From NCBI GenBank assembly GCA_030035585.1, contig CM057468.1:54618145-54682144 (forward strand): a stretch of DNA of 64,000 nt. Reading direction: 5' to 3'. Both the position numbers and the translations under genes were made by a program. Below, one piece after another: positions 1 through 10,605 of this stretch; position 1 is the first letter of the stretch; each line of letters opens with the position of its first letter. Origin of the DNA: Dugong dugon. Taxonomy: Eukaryota; Chordata; Mammalia; Sirenia; Dugongidae. The notes below the pieces were generated by a model. The model was not told where the DNA came from, made no database searches, and saw only the letters and a list, made by a program, of their open reading frames with translations.

Positions 1-720
1 AAGACCCAGGGTTAATGTGAAAAAAACTAACTAGAAAACAAAGAGCAGGTCTTCAGTTAAGTATTTTCTGCTGTTTACTATTTGCAAAGTTGTCACATTT
101 GCTAAGAATTCTACAGGAAAACAAACATTTTAATAATCAACAGCATTAAAATGCTAGTTTAATATCCATGCATAACAGACATATGCTTTTAAGTGTGTAA
201 AAGATGACCTGAGTTATGATATGAATTCTTTATGCAGGCTGTGCACATTTTATTTCGACGGTAAAAAGGAAGAGAATGCTATGTGTTAGTGTCCATATTT
301 ACTAAAATAGAATCTAATTCAACTTCAATAATATTCTAGGGTGAACTGTCAATTTCTATTTTAATCGAAAACAATCCTGCTTTATGGAATCTATAAAAAT
401 AAGACTCTTGTGTAATTTTTGTACATTTACCTTTCATACTAATTCTCTCTGCTGGTTAAGATACTATAACCATGCAAGGATATAACTCAGACCCTCTGGA
501 TTCAAACTCAGTGCTTTTTTATTGTGAAGCTTTGTGTTAGAGAGACAAGAGTTGAGATAGAAAGGAGACCAAGACTGGGACAGAAGGGAAGGCAGACTAA
601 AAGAAGGCCCAAAACAGGAGAAGTATGAAAAACAAGTGTCGGTAACCCGAATAATTATACCACAGTTGTAGCTGACATATAAAGCCACTCAAAAAAAAAA
701 AAAGACAACTTTTACTGCAC
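1..720. other. Intron, nothing recognised
   Basis: AT-rich intronic sequence of ABCB5 with a short A-run near 690. I see no exon, repeat family or RNA gene. Confidence 0.5.
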
Positions 721-721
721 T

Positions 722-890
722 CTAAATAATCACTTTACCTTCACTATCTCATTTAATTTCACCACAATCTAAGAGATAGATACTATCATTATCCCCATAG
801 TACAGATGAAGACATGGAAGCAGAGAGATGAGATAATCTGCCCATAATCATACAGCTCAGAACTGGTTGACAGAAAACCCTTTGTTTCCT
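722..890 (-). repeat. MIR SINE relic
   Basis: The core reads as the reverse of MIR: a TACTATCATTATCCCCAT block, a GAAGACATGGAAGCAGAGAG block, then ATCATACAGCTCAG. It is old and diverged. Confidence 0.6.
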
Positions 891-960
891 GAACCACTGA
901 GCAGTAAGTTGCTGACCTGATGCCCCATTAACTCCTGCAAATCTTGTTTTTTTTTGCTTT

Positions 961-1690
961 TTAACACTTTATTTTTATTTTTTTATTGTACTTTAGATGA
1001 AGGTTTACAGAACAAATAGTTTCTCATTAAACAGTACACATATTTTATGAGAATGGTTAACAACCCCATGACATGTCAATACTGCCCCTTCTCAACCCTG
1101 GGTTCCCTATTACCAACTTTCCTGTTCCCTCCTGCCTTCTAGTCCTTGTCCCTGGACTGCTGTGCCCCATTAGTCTCATTTTGTTTTATGGGGCTATCTA
1201 ATCTTTGGTTGAACGGTGAACCCCGGGAGTGACATCATTACTAAGCTAAAAGGGTGTCTGGGGGCCACACTCTTGGCGTTTCTCCAGTCTGTCAGGCCAG
1301 GAAATCTGGTCTTTTTTGTGAGTAAGAATTTTGTTCTACATTTTTCTCCAGCTCTGTAGGGACACTCTGTTGTGAACCCTGTCAGAGCAGTCAGTGGTGG
1401 TAGCTGGGCACCATTTAGTTGTACTGGACTCAGTCTGGTAGATGCCGTGGTGTTGTGGTCCATTAGTCCTTTGGACTAATCTTTTCCTTGTATCTTGTTT
1501 TCTTCATTCTCCCTTGCTCCTGAAGGGGTAAGACCAGTGGAGTACCTTAGATGGCTACTCACCAGGTAGAATGTAGAACATTTTTCTTTATAAACTATGT
1601 TATGCCAGTGGAGCCAGATGTTCCCCGAGATGATGGTCCCCACAGCCCTCTGCCCAGCCATTTCATCTTTTATTTCTTAATGTTAAATTC
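961..1690 (-). mobile_element. 5'-truncated L1, 3'UTR only, antisense to plus
   Basis: The plus strand is the reverse complement of the local L1 3'UTR. It has a T-rich start (the poly-A side), then GATGAAGGTTTACAGAACAA, GGGTGTCTGGGGGCCA and CTCCAGTCTGTCAG, all shared with the L1 ends at 27352, 25760 and 54872. It is diverged, so an older copy. Confidence 0.75.
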
Positions 1691-1699
1691 AGCAACTCG

Positions 1700-2345
1700 A
1701 CTTATATGTTTAAGAGTATATACTCTTTTACACTCTGCATAGATACTGCTAACTTGATTCTCTAAAAGATTACTCTAAGTTTCACCCTCACATGTTTCAT
1801 TGAAATATCCAAAAATGAGTACCTTTGTTAAAATAACAAGAATAACAAGGAACGCCCCCCATTCCAAGTCCCTGTCTTATTCCCAAAACATCTTTGTGGC
1901 TTCAGTTTCAAGACTGCATCTGGTCATGACTCAGAAATTTTTCTAATTTCCCATTAAAATATTTAAGAAAAATCCAAAAAAGTAAAAACAAACGACAGCA
2001 ATAAACACCAAACAGACCACTAAATACTAAAAACCAAGACTCACAGAAAATCTAAGCTGAGTGGCTGGGGGTATTATACACTAACTGTAAGACCTATGGT
2101 GCTGAAATGGGAACTCATTTGGTGCCTAATTCTGACCTGTACTCTGCCCCTTAAGCATTTAAGGATGATGAGAAAATAAATGTATTTGTCTCCCTCCTCC
2201 ACCACCTCCACCATGAGTTTCAGAGTTTTGTAGATCAAGTAACTGGGCAGAAGGCTATTTTAAGACTTCTATGGAACTTGAGCACTCCTACTGATGAAGA
2301 CACTGCCCCACATCACATTAAATATTAAACACTCCTACAGACCAC
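1700..2345. other. Intron, nothing recognised
   Basis: No coding or repeat family recognised in this AT-rich stretch. Confidence 0.4.
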
Positions 2346-2354
2346 ATTTTACAG

Positions 2355-2437
2355 CATTGGAAACCCTATGGGGCAGTTCTACTCTGTCCTATAGGGTCAC
2401 TATGAGTCAGAATCAACTCAATGGCAGTGGGTATTTT
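2355..2437 (+). repeat. AfroSINE, 3' part only
   Basis: Contains the 3' block GGAAACCCTATGGGGCAGTT, then TCCTATAGGGTCACTATGAG and the tail CAGAATCAACTCAATGGCAG. The tRNA-like head is missing. Confidence 0.8.
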
Positions 2438-2459
2438 AGTCTGATAGACCACATATATG

Positions 2460-2655
2460 GCTGTGTGGTGCAAAAGGTTAAGCACTCCATTACTAGCCAA
2501 AAGGTTGGTGGTTCAAACTACCCAGTGGTGTCTCAGAAGACAGGCCTGGTGATCTGCTTTCAAAAGATCACAGCCATGAAACTTTATGGGGTGCAGTTCT
2601 ACTCTGCACACATGGGGTCACCATGAGTCAGCACTGACTCGATGAGAACTAACAA
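2460..2655 (+). repeat. AfroSINE, long type with AAC-like tail
   Basis: Head GTGTGGTGCAAAAGGTTAAG with a B-box-like GGTGGTTCAAACTAC. The body is of the GGCCTGGTGATCTGCTT type with ACACATGGGGTCACCATGAG, and the tail ends GAGAACTAACAATAA, resembling the RTE end rather than the GGGTTTGG end. Confidence 0.85.
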
Positions 2656-2739
2656 TAAATCACATACATATAAACGCACAATAGTTGGAAATAATTTTTT
2701 AAAATTGTAATCATGTTTTGTTAAGAATAAAATATTCTG

Positions 2740-5648
2740 ATACAAAGCCAACAGTCAACATCATCCTAAATGGAGAGAGTCTGAAAGTATTCCCCTTGAG
2801 AACGGGAACCAGACGAGGATGCCCCTTATCACCACTCTTACTGAACATTGTGCTAGAAGTCCTAGCCAGAGCAATTAGGCTAGAAAAAGAAATAAAGGGC
2901 ATCCAAACTGGTAAGGAAGAAGTAAAAATATCCCTGCTTGCAGATGATATGATCTTATATACAGAAAACCCCAAAGGATCCACAAGAAAACTACTGGAAC
3001 TAATAGAAGATTTCAGCCAAGTATCAGGATACAAGATAAACATACAAAAATCATTTGGATTCCGCTACACCAACAAAGAGAACTTCAAAGAGGAAATCAC
3101 CAAATCAGTGCCATTTACAATATCCCCCAAGAAGAGGAAATACTTAGGAATAAATCTAACCAGAGACATAAAAGATCTACATTGCAAGAAACCAAGAGAG
3201 ACCTACGAGGTAGGTGGAAAAACATATCTTGCTCATGGATAGGAAGACTCAACATTGTGAAAATGTCAATTCTACCCAAAGCAATCTACAGATACAATGC
3301 AATCCTGATCCAAATTCCAATGACATTTTTTAATGAGATGGAGAAACAAATCACCAACTTCATATGGAAAGGGAAGAGGCCGTGGATAAGTACAACATTA
3401 CCCAAGAAGAAGAACAAAGTGGGAGGCCTCACACTACCTGATTTTAGAACCTTATTACATCACCACAGTAGTCAAAACAACCTGGTACTGGTACAACAAC
3501 AAATACATAGACCAATGGAACAGAATTGAGAATCCGTATGTAAATTCATCCACATATGGGCAGCTGATATTTGACAAAGGCCCAAAGTCCATTAATTGGG
3601 GAAAAGACAGTCTCTTTAACAAATAGTGCTGGCATAACTGGATATCCGTCTGTAAAAAAAAAGAAGAAACAGACTCATACCTCACACCATGCACAAAAAC
3701 TAACTCAAAATGGATCAAAGACCTAAATATAAAATCTAAAACGATAAAGATCATGGAAGAAAAAATAGAGACAATGCTAGGAGCCCTAATACATGGCACA
3801 AACAGAATACAAAACATAACTAACAATGCACAAACACCAGAAGAGAAACTAGGTAACTGGTAGCTCCTAAAAATCAAACACTTATACTCATCAAAAGACT
3901 TCACCAAAAGAGTAAAAAGACAACCTACAGACTGGGAAAAAATTTTTGGCTGTGACATATCTGATCAGCATCTAATCTCTAAAATCTACAAGATCCTGCA
4001 AAACTTCAACAACAAAAAGACAAATAACCCAATTAAAAAATGGGCAAAGAATATGAAGAGGTGCTTCACCAAAGAAGACACTCAGGCGGCTAACAGATAC
4101 ATGAGGAAATGCTCACGATCATTGGCCATTAGAGAAATGCAAATTAAAACTCCAATGAGACACCATCTCACCCAAACAAAGCTAGCATTAATCCAAAAAA
4201 CACAAAATAATAAATGTTGGAGAGGTTGTGGAGAGACTCAAACACTTATACACTGCTGGTAGGAATGTAAAATGGTACAACCACTTTGGAAATCCATTTG
4301 ACACTTCCTTATAAGGCTAGAAGTAGAAGTACCATATGATCCAGCAATCCCACTCCTTGAAATATAACCTAGAGAAATACGAGCTGTCACATGAATAGAT
4401 ATATGCACACCTTTGTTCACTGCAGCACTGTTCATGACAGCAAAAAGATGGAAACAATCTAGGTGCCCATCAACATATGAATGGATAAACAAATTATGAT
4501 ATATTCACGCAATGGAATACTACCCAACAATAAAGAACAACGATGAATCCGTGAAACATCTCATAACATGAATGAATCTGGATGGCATTATGCTGAGTGA
4601 GATTAGTTAATAGCAAAAGGACAAATATTGTATGACACCAGTAGTATAAGAACTCAAGAAAAGATTTAAACACGGAAGAAAACATTCTTTGATAGTTACG
4701 AGGGTGGGGAGGGAGAGAGAGGAGAATTCACTAACTAGACAGTAGACGAGAATTATCTTACATGAAGGGATGGACAACACACAATACAAGCTAAGTCAGC
4801 ACAACTGGACTAAACCAAAAACTAGGAAGTTTCCTGAACACAACCAAACACTTTGAGGGACAGTGTAGCAGGGGAAGGGATCTGGGGATCATGGTTTTGG
4901 GGGACATCTAGGTCAACTGGCATAACAAAGTTTATTATGTAAATGTTCTGCATCCCACTTTGGTGAGTGGCATCTGGGGTCTTAAAAGCTATTGAGTGGC
5001 CCATCTAAGATGCATCAATTGGTCCCAACTTACCTGGAGCAAAGGAAAATGAAGAACACCAAAGACATAAGGAAAATATTAGCCCAAGAGGCAAAAGGGC
5101 CACATAAACCAGAGACTCCGTCAGCCTGAGACTAGAAGAATTAGATGGTACCCGGCTACCACCAGTGACTGCCCCGACTGGGAACAAAACAGAGAGTCCC
5201 TGATGGAGCAGGAGAAAAGTGGGGGGACAGAACTCAAATTCTAGAAAAAAGACCAGACTTAATGGTCTGACTGAGACTGGAGGAAACCCAGAAGACACGG
5301 CCCCCAGAATGTCTGTTGGCCCAGAACTGAAACCATTCCCCAAACCAACTCTTCATACAAAGAATAGACTGGACTATAAGACATAAAAGGATACTGGTGA
5401 AGAGGGTGCTTCTTAGTTCAAGTAGATACATGAGACTAAATGGGCAGCTCTTGTCTGGAGGCAAGATGAGAAGGCAGGAAGGGATAGGAGCTGGATGAAT
5501 GGACACGGGAAATCTGGGGTGGAAAGGAGGACTGTGTGGTCACTTTATAGGGATAGCAACTAGGGTCACATAATAATTTGTGTATAAATTTTTGTATGAG
5601 AAACTAACTTGAGCTGTAAACTTTCACCTAACACACAATTAAAAAAAA
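2740..5648 (+). mobile_element. 5'-truncated L1 (ORF2 3' half + 3'UTR), 17-bp TSD
   Basis: Flanked by a perfect 17-bp repeat AAGAATAAAATATTCTG at 2723-2739 and 5649-5665, with a poly-A end. It carries the ORF2 reverse-transcriptase palm from the TANIILNGE region onward. The catalytic motif here is LADD (2937-2948). The C-terminal Cys-rich region follows at about 4200-4300, then about 1 kb of 3'UTR. Frame breaks after about 3240 and later show it cannot make protein. Confidence 0.95.
2742..4640 (+). pseudogene. L1 ORF2 fragment, broken
   Basis: The first open piece runs to 3242 and contains [16 protein letters not shown], the LADD palm motif and [20 protein letters not shown]. Further pieces in other frames continue to the C-terminus (WRGCGETQTLIHCW near 4210-4262, and a degraded MEYY-type end near 4510). 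Several frameshifts and stops are present. Confidence 0.9.
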
Positions 5649-5689
5649 AAGAATAAAATATTCTGTTATTTTAGAATAAATGCTACCTA

Positions 5690-5819
5690 AATATTACTAA
5701 AAATTTACCACCATCAATTACTTGATAGGATATATATTTGTATGTATATATATATGTATGTATATATATATATATATATTCTATCAAGTAATTGATGGAG
5801 GGTAAATTTTTAATAATAT
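5690..5819. repeat. AT-rich palindrome with (TA)n loop
   Basis: The left arm 5690-5728 and right arm 5779-5819 are near-perfect inverted repeats (core CATCAATTACTTGATAG against CTATCAAGTAATTGATG), with one small indel and one or two mismatches. The loop is TA/TG-rich (about 5729-5778). A third related arm lies at 7307-7345. Confidence 0.9.
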
Positions 5820-5887
5820 TTAGCCTAGAATAGGATATACATGTAGGATATACATGTATATCCTTAATGTATATGTATACTTGATAG

Positions 5888-7132
5888 TATGCATATACAA
5901 CACTTAATAACGGTACATCAACAGGGAAATGCCAGAAATTCAAGCTGGATTCAGAAGAAGACGTGGAAGGAGGAATATCATTGCTTATGTCAGATGGATC
6001 CTAGTGGAAAGCAGAGAATACCAGAAAGATGTTTACCTATGTTTTACTGACTATGCAAAGGCATTCAACTGTGTGAATCATAATAAATTATGGGTAACAT
6101 TGCAAAGAATGGGAATTCCAGAACACTTAATTGTGCTCATGAGGAACCTGTACTTAGACCAAGAGACAGTCATTCAAACAGAACAAGGGGATCTGCATAG
6201 TTTACAGTCAGGAAAAGTGTGCCTCAGGGTTGTATCCTTTCACCATATTTATTCAATCTGTATGCTGAGCAAATAATCCAAGAACCTGGACTATATGAAG
6301 AAGAACAGGGCATCAGGCTTGGAGGATGATTCATTAACATATCTGTGACACGCAGATGACACAACTTTGGTTGATGAAAGTGAAGAGGACTTGAAGCACT
6401 TACTGATGAAGATCGAAGACCACAGCCTTCAGTATGGATTACACCTCAACATAAATAAAACAAAAATCCTCACAACTGGACCAATAAGCAACATCATGAT
6501 AAACGGAGAAAAGACTGAAGTTGTCAAGGATTTCATTTTGCTTGAATCCACAATCAACGCCAACGGAAGTTAGCAGCCAAGAAATCAGACGATGCATTGC
6601 ATTGAGCAAATGTGCTGCAAGAGATCTCTTTAAAGTATTAAAAAGCAAAGATGTCACTTTAAGGACTAGGGTCCACCCGACCCAAGCCATGGTGTTTTTC
6701 AATCAACTCATATGCATATCAAAGCTGAACAATGAATAAGGAAGACTGAAGAAGAATTGATGCCTTTGAGTTATGGTGTGGGTGAAGAGTATTGAATATA
6801 CCATGAGCTTCCAGAAGAAGGAACAAATCTATCTTGGAAGAAGTACAGCCGGAATGCTCCTTAGAAGCAAGGATGGTGAAACTTTGTCTCACTTACTTTG
6901 GACATGTTATCAGGAGGGACAAGTCTTTGGAGAAGGACATCATGCTTGGTAAAGTAGAGGATCAGTGAAAAAGAAGACCCTCAACGAGATGGATTAACAT
7001 AGTGGCTGCAACAATAGGCTCAAACATAGCAACTTGTGAGGATGGCACAGGATCGGGCAGCGTTTCATTCTGTTGCACATAGGGTAGCTACAAGTCGGAA
7101 CTGACGTGACAGCACCTAACAACAATAACAAC
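5888..7132 (+). mobile_element. 5'-truncated RTE LINE, 11-bp TSD
   Basis: Flanked by the exact 11-bp repeat ATACTTGATAG (5877-5887 and 7133-7143). It encodes a broken RTE/BovB-type reverse transcriptase: AGFRRRRGR, then CFTDYAKAFN, GIPEHLIVLMRNLY and the palm motif HADD at 6349-6360. The 3' end reads TTTCATTCTGTTGCACATAG, then GTCGGAACTGACGTGACAGC, followed by a CTAACAACAATAACAACAT tail. That tail matches the AfroSINE 3' end. Confidence 0.92.
5929..6740 (+). pseudogene. RTE reverse transcriptase remnant
   Basis: Open pieces at 5929-6276, 6367-6573 and 6521-6739 lie in different frames and together cover fingers, palm and thumb. The order of motifs (AGFR, DYAKAF, HADDT, LNINKTKIL) is that of RTE-clade LINEs. 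Frameshifts and stops between pieces make it non-functional. Confidence 0.88.
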
Positions 7133-7143
7133 ATACTTGATAG

Positions 7144-7303
7144 GATTAAAACAAAACAGAACAAACAAAAAAACAACCCGATTCAGACTCATAGCGACCC
7201 TACAGGACAGGGTAGAACTGTACCATAGGGTTTCCAAGGAGCGGCTAGTAGATTTGAACTTCTGACCTTTGGTTAGCAGCCAAGCTCTTAACTGCTGATA
7301 TAT
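7144..7303 (-). repeat. AfroSINE, short type
   Basis: The reverse of the SINE runs from an A-rich stretch near 7150. It has CCCGATTCAGACTCATAGCG, CATAGGGTTTCCAAGGAGCG, the B-box reverse GATTTGAACTTCTGACC and TTAGCAGCCAAGCTCTTAAC. It sits between two arms of the palindrome family. Confidence 0.85.
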
Positions 7304-7359
7304 ATATGCTGTCAAGTAACTGATAGCAGGTAAATTTTTAGTAAGATACATATAGCTCT

Positions 7360-7529
7360 GGAAACCCTGGTGGTGTAGTGGTTAAGAGCTACATCTGCTA
7401 ACAGAAAGGCTGGCAGTTCAAATCCACCTGGCACTCATTGGAAACTCTAGGGGTCAGTTCTACTCTGTCCTGTAGTGTTGCTATGAGTCGGAATCAACTC
7501 GATGGCAACGGTTTTTTTTTTTTTTTTAA
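7360..7529 (+). repeat. AfroSINE, short type, with TSD
   Basis: Head GGAAACCCTGGTGGTGTAGT, B-box GGCAGTTCAAATCCACC and tail GAGTCGGAATCAACTCGATG with a T-run. Target duplication ATATAGCTCT (7350-7359) against ATATAGTTCT (7530-7539). Confidence 0.93.
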
Positions 7530-7534
7530 ATATA

Positions 7535-7720
7535 GTTCTATTTAAAAAATTTATCGTGGCAAAATATATATAACAAAAATTGCAAATTTTGATCATTTTT
7601 AAGTACAATTCAGTGACATTAATTATATTCACCATGTTGTGTAACCATTATGACTATCCATTTTTAAAAGTTTTTCATCTCCCCAGATAGAAACTCAGTA
7701 CCCCTTAAGTAATGATAACA
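7535..7720 (-). repeat. Old L1 (L1M-type) 3'UTR fragment
   Basis: Contains the L1M-like blocks ATATATAACAAAAATTGCAA and AAGTACAATTCAGTGACATT, then ACCATGTTGTGTAACCATTA. Orientation is inferred from the T-rich plus strand. Confidence 0.5.
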
Positions 7721-9976
7721 CATCTTCCTGTAAAACAAAAATAAGACTTTTGGTTGATGAAAAGGAATTATGAAATATACAGAAAAAATACCTTGTAATT
7801 TTATGGAACCTAGCTTCTCAAAGAATCTAAAATTGCTTTATGTGTTTAGTAGACCCACCTATTATACGGAAAATAACGTGCTGACAGATGTATTGGCAAT
7901 AAGCCATTACCTTGGGCTAAAACAATAGAAGTTAAATCAGATTCAGTCAACTATTCCAGGAACCATGTTGTCCTATGACTCTATTTCACTCACACGTTTT
8001 TATCATGACTCTCAAAGTATCAGAGGTTCTAAAGATGGCCAGAGGCATAACTTTTGGGTAGTTAGTAAGGATTTCAAAATAATATTTACTATTATTAAAG
8101 TGCTATTTTTATGAACGTTCACCCTAATACATTTGATGAAGTAAAATGTAATCGAAATTGATGAACAAACAAATAAAAAACGACTTAAGTTGATATGATA
8201 GGAAATAGGACCCTCAAATGATCATTTCCTGATTTAGCTCTAATCTAGACCATCTTTATGAGAAAGGAAGTATTACACAAATACGACTGATACGTAATTC
8301 TTCGTTCGACTGAAAGGGTATTCTTTCAAGTTAAATAAGAATCCACCTTTAAATGTCAAAGCAAAGGTTTAGGTGAATTATATATCAATAGACACAATCT
8401 CTCTCTTTGAACCTTTCTTTGGTTGCTTTACTTTTTAAATGCAGCAATTTCAAAATCGGCTATCACTATTCCAACCATTTATTCTCTTGCTACTACTTTT
8501 CATTCAGTTAAAATGGTTTGACTTACCCAGAAGTTATTATGAGACCAAAGATTATCATTGCAATTAAAAGTTTCAAGTGATCAAATAGTATTAGTCAGAT
8601 GCTCATATGGAGTCAGGCTAGCAAATATTCTCATTAATTTCTTTTGATGAGAGACAATACTACTTATTAGAAAGCAACCAATGAATGTAAGGAAAGTAAT
8701 GTTAGCTTTTCAGTACTAATTGGTAATCTGGTAAGTTTGCTCAAAGAGAAGATGCTTCACATGTAAGAAAAGATAGTTGTTGCCTGTTTCACTGGGTTCT
8801 AAGAAATTTGAAGGACAGGTAATAAGAGAAAATCATTAGCACAATAAAGAAGAGTAGCAAGTTTTAAAGAATGGAAATCTGAATGGAATTATGATAATTC
8901 TGCCTAAAGCTGTGAACTCTGGAATTCCTAAATGCAAAAGCTGTCATTCAGTTAAGTGCAGTGTGATGTGGAAGTTTAATGCTATGCTCATTATCTGATT
9001 ATTAGGTAGAATTCTATCCATCATTTTTTCTAATTTATGCCAGTAAAACTAAGCTGCTTGGGACCATTTTAAAGTTTAAACATATCTAATAAAATTCTAG
9101 AGCCTAACCTTCAAAATTAAGAAAAAGAGTCCCAAGAAGAAATAAAAATGATGTTCTTTTCCCCCGGAGCTCTTTCTACGTCATAAAATTATTTTTTGAA
9201 ACCATTATGAATACATGTGAATATTCACAACTGTAACCAAAGTGTTCTATTCTCTGCTAATAGAAATGTGCCCTTGGATGTATATACTGAACAAAGAATT
9301 CTTGTAAAAGGTCCAAAAATTTGAACAGTTGCCATGTTCCATGGAAATAACCTCCCAAAGAAACATGCAATTCTGACGAGTTTTATTTGATAATTTGCTG
9401 CTCTGGTCGTAAGTCTGGAATCAACATCTCAGGATTCCTAAACAGAATAAATACTTGTAAAATATCTCGGTCGTTCAGAGGAAGATCACTGATACTTTCC
9501 TTTTCTCCTACATGCATGAAAGGGACAATGTAAAGGCCATACATAACTCTGTTGAATTTCTTATTTTAATAAAGCGATTAAGGGTTTACCTCATTTAACT
9601 TAAAAGTAGGAAAGCAGATATTCGCTGGCCTTCCTTTCACACTCCTTCCTCAGAGCTGAAATCCCGTTTCTTACATAAAGGTTAATTTTATTAAAATAAT
9701 TGGAAGAAAATTAATAAATTACTCTTTATCTCTTCCACACAAGCCTAATCCTCACACTTGCTTAAACACGACTTTGACATTCATTTTGCTGGCCAATCTG
9801 TAACTGATTTTGAATATGATACAGACCCATTTTGCTTATCCATAATTTGATAGGTCATGACTATACACATTGTTTAACTTCATCTGTTATTACCTAGTAC
9901 AGAATCATTTCCAGATGCACACATGAATCTAAATTGTTAAACATTATTTTAAATAAGATCTTATTTTCTGGGGGAA
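7721..9976. other. Intron, nothing recognised
   Basis: 2.2 kb of unique-looking intron. I searched both strands for the missing TM9-TM10 exon and found no acceptable candidate. Confidence 0.45.
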
Positions 9977-10182
9977 GGGAGTCTCTGGGTGGTAAAAATG
10001 GTTAACCTGCTCGGCCGCTAACTGAAAGGTTGGAGGTTCGAGCCTGCCCAGATACATCTTGGAAGAAAGGATTGGTGATCCACTTCTGAAAACATCAGCC
10101 AATGAAAACCTTATGGAGCACAGTTTTACTCTGACACATATGGGGTCACCATGAGTTCGAATTGACTGGAGGGCCGGTTTTA
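9977..10182 (+). repeat. AfroSINE, long type
   Basis: GGGAGTCTCTGGGTGGTAAA head, GGAGGTTCGAGCCTGCCC B-box, GATCCACTTCTGAAAACATC body and ACACATATGGGGTCACCATG before the tail. Confidence 0.88.
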
Positions 10183-10521
10183 TCCTGTTACTAAAACTTC
10201 TAAATTGTGTTTATATATTTTCCTTTCATTACCTTTTCTTGTCTCACTATTGAATTTTGAGCTCATTTCTTTAACTCATTCTTGGTATCTTCTTCAGTTC
10301 TCTAGTTACCTTATCCCATGTATCAAACCTTTATTTCTGGCTACAAATATCCAGAACTGAAAGGCTTCTTACATCTCTCATGGCAAATTCCCTGCTAGCC
10401 TTGAGACCTACCTGGTCTGTTTAATGATGTAGGCCATCTCAGCATAACTCAAATATATGCACAGACACACGTGTACACACCACATGCATACACCACTTAG
10501 AAATAAGAACAAAATACATAC
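10183..10521. other. Intron, nothing recognised
   Basis: Intron just downstream of exon w15 in the gene sense. It contains a short CA-rich stretch near 10460-10490. Confidence 0.4.
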
Positions 10522-10605
10522 TCCTTGAATTTGTGCTATATCTACGGCTAATATTGTTGTCAAGGCTCCTGTGTTGTTTTCCTTATCATCAAACCAGGCG
10601 AGATC
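10522..10605 (-). CDS. ABCB5: ABCB5 exon w15: loop 3 coupling helix
   Basis: 84-bp in-frame exon encoding [20 protein letters not shown] and VDIAQIQG. It includes the WFDD turn that contacts NBD2 in the family. The acceptor is TTTTTGTCTAG and the donor GTATGT. The next exon (expected near 204 bp, TM9-TM10) is not visible in the 10.5 kb to the left edge. Confidence 0.94.

Noticed and set aside
2718-3242. Stand-alone reverse transcriptase gene
   Set aside because: It is a 5'-truncated L1 ORF2 with frame breaks, not an independent RT system or retron.
8525-8620. Possible minus-strand exon with a CTGGGTAAGT donor
   Set aside because: The upstream frame hits a stop within about 25 codons and the peptide (DHLKLLIAMIIFGLIIT) does not match ABCB5 or another ABCB protein.
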